NCBI GenBank assembly: GCA_001443495.1
Contig: LDXR01000007.1
Coordinates: 1-64,000 of the forward strand
DNA from: a candidate division NC10 bacterium CSP1-5
GTDB taxonomy: Bacteria > Methylomirabilota > Methylomirabilia > Methylomirabilales > CSP1-5
DNA: 64,000 nt
Direction: 5' to 3'
Below, piece by piece: positions 63,839 to 64,000 of the stretch (position 1 is the first letter of the stretch; each line of letters starts with the position of its first letter). The notes under the pieces are model-generated. The model saw only the letters and a list, made by a program, of their open reading frames with translations, searched no databases and was not told the DNA's origin. The translations under genes were made by a program, and so were the position numbers.

Positions 63839-64000
63839 GCCCTGCTGTCCCAGGTAACGTCCGGCGTTCCCCGCCGCGTATTTTCGTAGCGAGCCATCAC
63901 GAAAAGCGCATCCGAGAGTCGGTTGAGGTACTTGATGGCGAAGGGGCCCACGGCCTCCTTTCGACTCAGGGCGATCACCAGTCGCTCTGCGCGGCGGCAC
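63835..64000 (-). CDS. Cob(I)alamin adenosyltransferase, PduO type, C-terminal part
   Basis: The minus-strand frame entering at the right edge reads [20 protein letters not shown], then [17 protein letters not shown] and a [10 protein letters not shown] end, the last helix bundle of PduO-type adenosyltransferases (YLNRLSD-LF signature). Only ~54 residues are inside the window. Its TGA overlaps the queC ATG. Confidence 0.85.
   Translation of the reverse strand, partial: CRRAERLVIALSRKEAVGPFAIKYLNRLSDALFVMARYENTRRGTPDVTWDSRA

Overview
The window is one continuous stretch of GC-rich, densely coded DNA from a Gram-negative bacterium. Support for a diderm comes from two clusters of type IV minor pilins/pseudopilins, a DUF3187-type outer membrane protein, Tat export, a lytic transglycosylase, a bactofilin and a spermidine synthase. 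The mix (GAF-rich sensor kinases, sigma-54 control, cupredoxin, cytochrome c assembly protein, CitE/MaoC acyl-CoA genes, CobA-HemD fusion) fits lineages such as NC10/Methylomirabilota-Rokubacteria or deltaproteobacteria-like groups. That placement is an inference without any database search. No phage, transposase, CRISPR array or rRNA operon was seen; one tRNA gene, tRNA-Ala(CGC), is present.

Layout. 1-8.2 kb: cupredoxin (cut by the left edge), a dispersed structured repeat, a PilZ protein, pilin cluster 1 (PilV-, PilW- and PilX-like plus a membrane-anchored monoheme protein), bactofilin and a large GAF sensor kinase. 8.3-16 kb: MFS transporter, a double CitE-like lyase and a MaoC-like hydratase that share a ~71-residue module, rhomboid protease and persulfide dioxygenase-rhodanese. 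16-22 kb: REC-PilZ regulator, DUF3187 protein, 3-hydroxyacyl-CoA dehydrogenase, very small zinc-ribbon gene, bS21, RRM protein and tRNA-Ala. 22-28.6 kb: a minus-strand run mazG, iPGM-like enzyme, nfeD, slipin, thiO, nfi and two small genes. 28.7-30 kb: Zur-like repressor with an operator and a ZIP transporter. 30-39.5 kb: lytic transglycosylase, speE-glyA-nrdR, then the tetrapyrrole set ccsA-hemA-hemC-cobA/hemD, DUF4321 and ubiX. 39.5-51.9 kb: ddl, DUF47-PiT phosphate uptake, a c-di-AMP riboswitch with two TrkA/RCK genes, tatAC, nadA/nadC, moeA and moeA-PBP, Yip1 and MscS. 51.9-59.9 kb: pilin cluster 2, an NtrC-type sigma-54 activator and an amidohydrolase. 60-64 kb: a second copy of the dispersed repeat, nth, M28-PDZ peptidase, queC and the end of a PduO-type cobalamin adenosyltransferase.

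How the parts connect. Good matches to -24/-12 (sigma-54) promoters (GG-N10-GC) sit before the PilZ gene, pilin cluster 1, the REC-PilZ regulator and pilin cluster 2, with a sigma-54 activator gene directly upstream of cluster 2. This suggests one sigma-54 surface-structure regulon spread over 57 kb. Three intergenic regions in the haem operon and one coding sequence (inside a histidine kinase ATPase domain) carry degenerate tandem heptanucleotide arrays in strict 7-base register. The other main non-coding find is a composite dispersed element with three copies and clear palindromic structure, one part of which is inverted between copies.
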